Shown piece after piece: positions 59,759 to 64,000 of a DNA stretch of 64,000 nucleotides (its first letter is position 1; every line of letters starts with the position of its first letter). Under the pieces are notes generated by a model that worked only from the letters and a program-made list of their open reading frames with translations, was not told where the DNA came from and made no database searches. The stretch lies in contig NC_052477.1 of NCBI RefSeq assembly GCF_009730915.1, positions 372,001-436,000 of the forward strand. Reading direction: 5' to 3'. Position numbers and translations under genes: made by a program. Source of the DNA: Dioscorea cayenensis subsp. rotundata (taxonomy: Eukaryota; Streptophyta; Magnoliopsida; Dioscoreales; Dioscoreaceae).

Positions 59759-60060
59759 GCGCTGACTTTTTACAGCGGTGAGTTTTCTAGATCATTATTT
59801 TTGGAGTTTCACGGCGGCGACCGACAAAGATCACATGAGATGTGGGGTCCACCAAAGGACGTTTAGATGGGCCTAGTGGACCCCACTAAGAAGGGTATTG
59901 TAAGCACACGTGTTGGGCCGTGGGTAATGTCGCTATCCGAGGCCCAGAAGTCGCCCGTAAAAGCCGAGGGGCCGGGTTGGGAAAAAGAAACCATCCAATG
60001 ATTAAAGGCCGTTAGCAGCCTCTTGGACTAGACCCCACTCTATCCTGGCCCACAACCCAT
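59759..60060. promoter_or_regulatory. GC-rich island with TGGGCC motifs, G-box and a hairpin; candidate promoter
   Basis: Within AT-rich surroundings this 300 bp block is clearly GC-richer. TGGGCC or its complement occurs at 59868-59873, 59914-59919, 59941-59946 and 60047-60052. The palindrome ACACGTGT lies at 59906-59913. GTGGGGTCCAC (59842-59852) pairs perfectly with GTGGACCCCAC (59876-59886) across a 23 nt loop, and the same strings resemble TCP-factor sites. Such clusters mark promoters of expressed plant genes, but no coding gene is seen on either side within the window. Confidence 0.5.
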
Positions 60061-61362
60061 TATTTATTTATTTATTTATTTTTAATAATAATTATTATTA
60101 TTATGTTTTGGAAAATTTCAGAGAGACAAACAGATTAGGCAACACTGTTTTCAATTATTTGTATCCTTTATTGTGTCTTTTATGTTTTAGCACTTGATTG
60201 GTTTCCTCTGTGATGCTTGTTGATTAGTTTTTAGTTGAGTGGTCAGTAAAGTAGCTATAGTTAATAAAAGTGGATATATATGAAGAATTAGATGCATGCA
60301 TTGCATTCGGTCTAATTATGCTACAGAGAAAACAGCGCTAGCTAGTGTTCCATGTGGCAGCTTGTTAATTAAGGAGTGAGTGAGTATTCACGTAGCTAGA
60401 GTTAATGACTAAGCATTTGTTTTCCCACAGTACCCTGGGTCTATTCATATGAAAGGTTCATCTTATAAATGTTAAGAATGCCCCTAGCTAGCTAGCTTCA
60501 TATATATATACCATATGATATGATCCCTCATGTACTTTGATTAGATTGGTGACATAACATAAGAGTGATGAACTAATGAGGTCATCCTTCATTTTCTTCT
60601 CTCTTTATCATTCTCTTTTAATTAAGGTAATGTAATACGTACATATATATATATCATTTATGCATGCTTTAGTTTTCACCACGTAGCTGTAGTAGCTAGC
60701 AGTGATTATATATATATATATATATAATGATATTGGTTCAAATGGACTTGTTGGCATGGGCTGTTAATTAGTAGCTAGCGTAAGCAAGTAAGCTAATTAC
60801 ATTGGCGACATATATAATATCTCAGAGGGCCCTTGTGGGTGATTGCGTTCAAGGACAGAGAACCTAGACGTTTAATTTATATGCTTTTCTGATTCAACTT
60901 TGGCCCGCCCATGCATGCACACACATATATACGTGCATGCATGCATGCCTATTGTCTGACTTCATTTTTCAAGCTATGATCATCAAGGAATAATCAACCC
61001 TTTGTCATCATGCCAAATTATTGCCTTTAAAAATTTTAAATTTAAGTATATATATGTATACGTGAGAGCTATATATACTGATAGATTAATCTAGAGTACT
61101 TCCTGATATGACTTAAATTTATGGATGAACTTTATATGGTTGACATGGAGGGCATACCATGTGCCTACCTAATGGACGGACCAATGAATGGAGACTGTGC
61201 GGAATACTTTTCAATTAGGTTCTTTAAAACTTTATTATCATCTGTGTGTTCATCAAGAATTAATTAAGAACAGTGCTAAAGTCATGAGATGCTGGTCCTT
61301 TAAAAGTTCTGTTGCAAAGAGACAAATCAGGATTAATTAAAAGTATGAATGGAATTTAAAAT

Positions 61363-61398
<36 letters not shown>

Positions 61399-61739
61399 AG
61401 ACTTGTTTTGGCTCATAAAGCAAGATGCTTTGAAGGACAATGATCTTTAATGCAACTTGCATGTTAAATAACAATCAAAGGACACGTTAAAGTCTTGCTT
61501 GACTTGATTAAATAAGTAATGCAATTAATATACAATGTGTTATATATCTCGTCGTCTCCACAACCTCAATAATTAAATTACTCTTTAATTAATTTCGTCT
61601 TTGAGGAAAATAGCAAGCATGTAGCAGTATTAAAAAGATCAAACAAGGGACAATAACAATATTAAAAAAAAAAAAACCGAAATAAGTGTTTCATTCCATG
61701 TGTGCCTCCAATATATATGGAGCAATTTTTTTATTTATT
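60061..61739. other. Intergenic, microsatellite- and RY-motif-rich
   Basis: TA runs (60708-60726, 61384-61397), a CA run at about 61363-61384, TTTA and ATT repeats, and CATGCATG strings near 60910-60950. No gene, RNA or element boundaries recognised. Confidence 0.5.
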
Positions 61740-62170
61740 ATTATTATTATTATTATTTATAAAAATGAAGAAACCACAATTTATTAAAAAAGAAAACAAC
61801 ACAAAAGTAACACAGAAAGAAGATAACAAAATATCAGTCTAAAACTAAAAAAAGACAACAAAACAGATAAGAAGACTACACATCCACCAATAACAGATGA
61901 CTATATATTGGTGGATGAGGAGACTGTAAAAATCACTGAGAAGCATTAAGTGGCGGAATCAGTCACATCGCTTTATGAGATGCTAAAATATGCTAAAATT
62001 ATCTGTAGCAGCTACCAAGGATTTCACGAAATTGAGGCTTCTTTGAAAAGTTACTAAAATAATGCATGCCGCACTCTGCAAAGTTGCTATCATCCCACAT
62101 ATGGAAAGTTTTGGTGCCACCATCCTTATCCTGTGATACACTTGAATGGAAAATGACATTGTCTTCAATG
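61740..62170 (-). mobile_element. Possible LINE 3'-end fragment
   Basis: On the plus strand, ATT repeats are followed by AACCACAATTTATTAAAAAA, which resembles AACCACTACTTTATTGAAAA at the 3' end of the 25.5 kb LINE (read on its minus strand). The inferred order is a tail, then A-rich 3' UTR, then decayed coding sequence (61983-62168 open on the minus strand). No protein domain is certain. Confidence 0.35.
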
Positions 62171-62308
62171 GTTACTGTTTTTGCATTGGAGCTAGATGGA
62201 AATCTTAAAGAGCATAGTACAATGATTTAAAAACAATATCAACCTTGAATGATGTTGTTTCTTTTATGTTTGTGTATGAATATATATATAAATATATATA
62301 TAGATATT

Positions 62309-62316
62309 GTGTTTGT

Positions 62317-62347
<31 letters not shown>

Positions 62348-62357
62348 AGTGTGTGTA
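62309..62357. repeat. GT microsatellite
   Basis: A run of GT with GA interruptions, next to a TA run at 62280-62302. Confidence 0.93.
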
Positions 62358-63604
62358 TCAAATGATGAATGGTTTGATTCCATAGAACTAATTAATTAGC
62401 TTATGGCAAAACTATAAGGACTACAAATGAAATGATGGTTTTCTTTGAAAGTCCTTCATTTATAATTAACAAGGAAAGGGACATGCATGGTGATTAATCG
62501 CATTAAGTTAGTGGGGACTTTTGATTTCCTCTTTGTTCTTTGTCGGTGGAGAAGTACCAGGAAAAAAAAACAGAATATAATATTCCAGCAGTTACCAAGG
62601 GCCATCTTTTGTAAGTTGTAATGTTGAGACTTAAAAATTAATCTTCACTGCAAGTGCAACACCTTCTAAATTAATATATACACATGCATATTTAATTACT
62701 TCAATCAATTTCATCGATCGTATGTCATTGTATAAGTATTAATTCTTCATTTGTGACAGCTTTTAAACAATAACATACACCCCATGCAAGATGAACGTAA
62801 CAGATATTTTGATATATCTGTTAATCTATATATGTGTGTGTATATGCATGTATATTTCAAGTTAGTCCAAAAAAAATGATTAGCTTTCATAATAATTGGT
62901 CCTTTTAATTTCATGACTAAGTTTTGACGTCAACCTAGCTATATATATATATATATGTATATATATACTGGCTCATATATAAACCATGCTAGTTAAAGCT
63001 TTGAATGAATACGGAGAAATAGAGTGGTTTTATCAAAAATAAATAAATAAATAAAACAAAATAAAACTCTTTTTGTATATCATGAGCTATCTTACAAAAA
63101 GTTTAATTTTTTTTTCTTTTGTTATGTCCCATGGAGCCAAAAAGGCAAAGGGACCAATCTGATCTAAACTAAAAGATAATATTGACAAAAGGAATTTCTG
63201 ACAAAAAAAATACAAATTTATATTTAATTAATTACTTATATAATTTGCTTTGGAAGTGGTTCTTTTCTCAAAGGTAGCAGCGCATACTTGAAAAAAAAAA
63301 TGTATACCTTTGTTGGATAGTTTTTTGTAATCAATAATTGATTTGGTGGTTTATGGTGAAATTAAGAACTTAATTAGAAATTTTGTCATGGTTTAGGGAC
63401 AATGAATGAAGAGTTGAAAAGGGGCCCTCCTCAAAGCTGGAAACAGCATGGATTTGAGGTGCTTTTAGAAATCAAGTATTGTTTATGAGCATATATAGAC
63501 TACTACTCTTATTATTTGGTTTCACACTTTTGATTTAATCTAAAATTAATCAGGATCACATGAACTCAATCAAGCTTTTGTATAAATATATATACCCCTC
63601 CAAT
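62358..63604. other. Intergenic, nothing recognised
   Basis: AT-rich DNA with short TA runs near 62940-62967. No frame or RNA gene recognised. Confidence 0.5.
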
Positions 63605-63846
63605 CATTCATTCATCTAAATGGAATTAACTACTATTTGATTTTTTTTATAATTCATATGTATATCATTGTTATTTATATAAAATTGGATAAATTATGTT
63701 TACCCAAAAAAACAAGCTTCTTGATTTATATCAATCATTCATCTAAGTGGAATCAACTACTATTTGATTATTTTATAATGCACATGTATATTGTTGTTAA
63801 TTATATAAAAAAAAAAACAAGTTTCATGATTTATATTATTACCTAA
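63605..63846. repeat. Tandem duplication of about 127 bp
   Basis: Two diverged units (about 63605-63731 and 63732-63846) share CATTCATCTAA, AACTACTATTTGATT, a shared CATGTATAT-like core and AACAAG followed by TTTATAT. The function is unknown. Confidence 0.75.
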
Positions 63847-64000
63847 AAAGCAAGCTTCAAACCTAATTCTTCCTCTGAAGAATGGTTGTTCTCATAGTTT
63901 ATATAATAAAAATTCTTTTGATAGTTTGGATAATAACACAATTTTTTCGGATCATAAAAAAAATTATTTGAAAAACTTAAAATCTTACTTTAGATATCAC
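63847..64000. other. Window end, nothing recognised
   Basis: AT-rich DNA with no feature seen. Confidence 0.5.

Overview
This window is nuclear DNA from a flowering plant. The evidence is GT-AG spliced genes with plant-only products (DYW-class PPR protein, Aux/IAA, chloroplast protoporphyrinogen oxidase, phytochrome-interacting bHLH factor, SIAMESE-related inhibitor, type I MADS factors), AT-rich intergenic DNA full of TA, TTAA and CA/GT microsatellites, and plant L1-type LINEs. The codon and repeat style would suit a non-grass monocot such as a yam relative, but that is a weak inference.

Layout. 0-2 kb: two type I MADS-box genes on the minus strand, the first cut by the window edge. 2.3-3.1 kb: an unusual gene coding for three 25-residue cysteine-rich repeats joined by splicing to a Pmp3/RCI2 membrane domain. 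It faces a DYW-type PPR gene (3.5-5.5 kb, plus strand, one +1 frameshift) across a 430 bp shared upstream region. 5.7-9.6 kb: the SNF5-type chromatin remodeller BSH in 11 exons. 10.3-11.2 kb: a LINE 3' fragment. 11.7-12.75 kb: an Aux/IAA of the IAA20/30/31 type with a broken degron. 15.4-19.2 kb: plastid PPOX1 in nine exons. 19.7-24.2 kb: telomere protein POT1. 25.5-28.8 kb: a 5'-truncated LINE of the same family as the 10.3 kb piece. 28.8-35.5 kb: about 6.7 kb with no recognised gene. 35.5-38.3 kb: a PIF3-like bHLH gene with two frameshifts and an ACG where the family start codon normally lies. 39.3-51.8 kb: one near full-length LINE (plus strand, 11 bp target duplication) split by a second near full-length LINE inserted in the opposite direction. 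51.9-55.3 kb: the ESCRT-III-like protein CHMP7. 56.25-56.5 kb: a SIAMESE-related CDK inhibitor. 56.5-64 kb: intergenic, with a GC-rich, TGGGCC-rich island near 59.9 kb that looks like a promoter without a recognised gene.

The genes do not form an operon or pathway; they are independent housekeeping and developmental loci. Exon models for BSH, Aux/IAA, PPOX1, POT1, CHMP7 and the cysteine-rich gene were built by hand from splice signals and family similarity recalled from memory. Each model keeps one open frame from start to stop. The best candidate for something undescribed is the cysteine-repeat/Pmp3 gene. The best structural story is the LINE-in-LINE nest between PIF and CHMP7.
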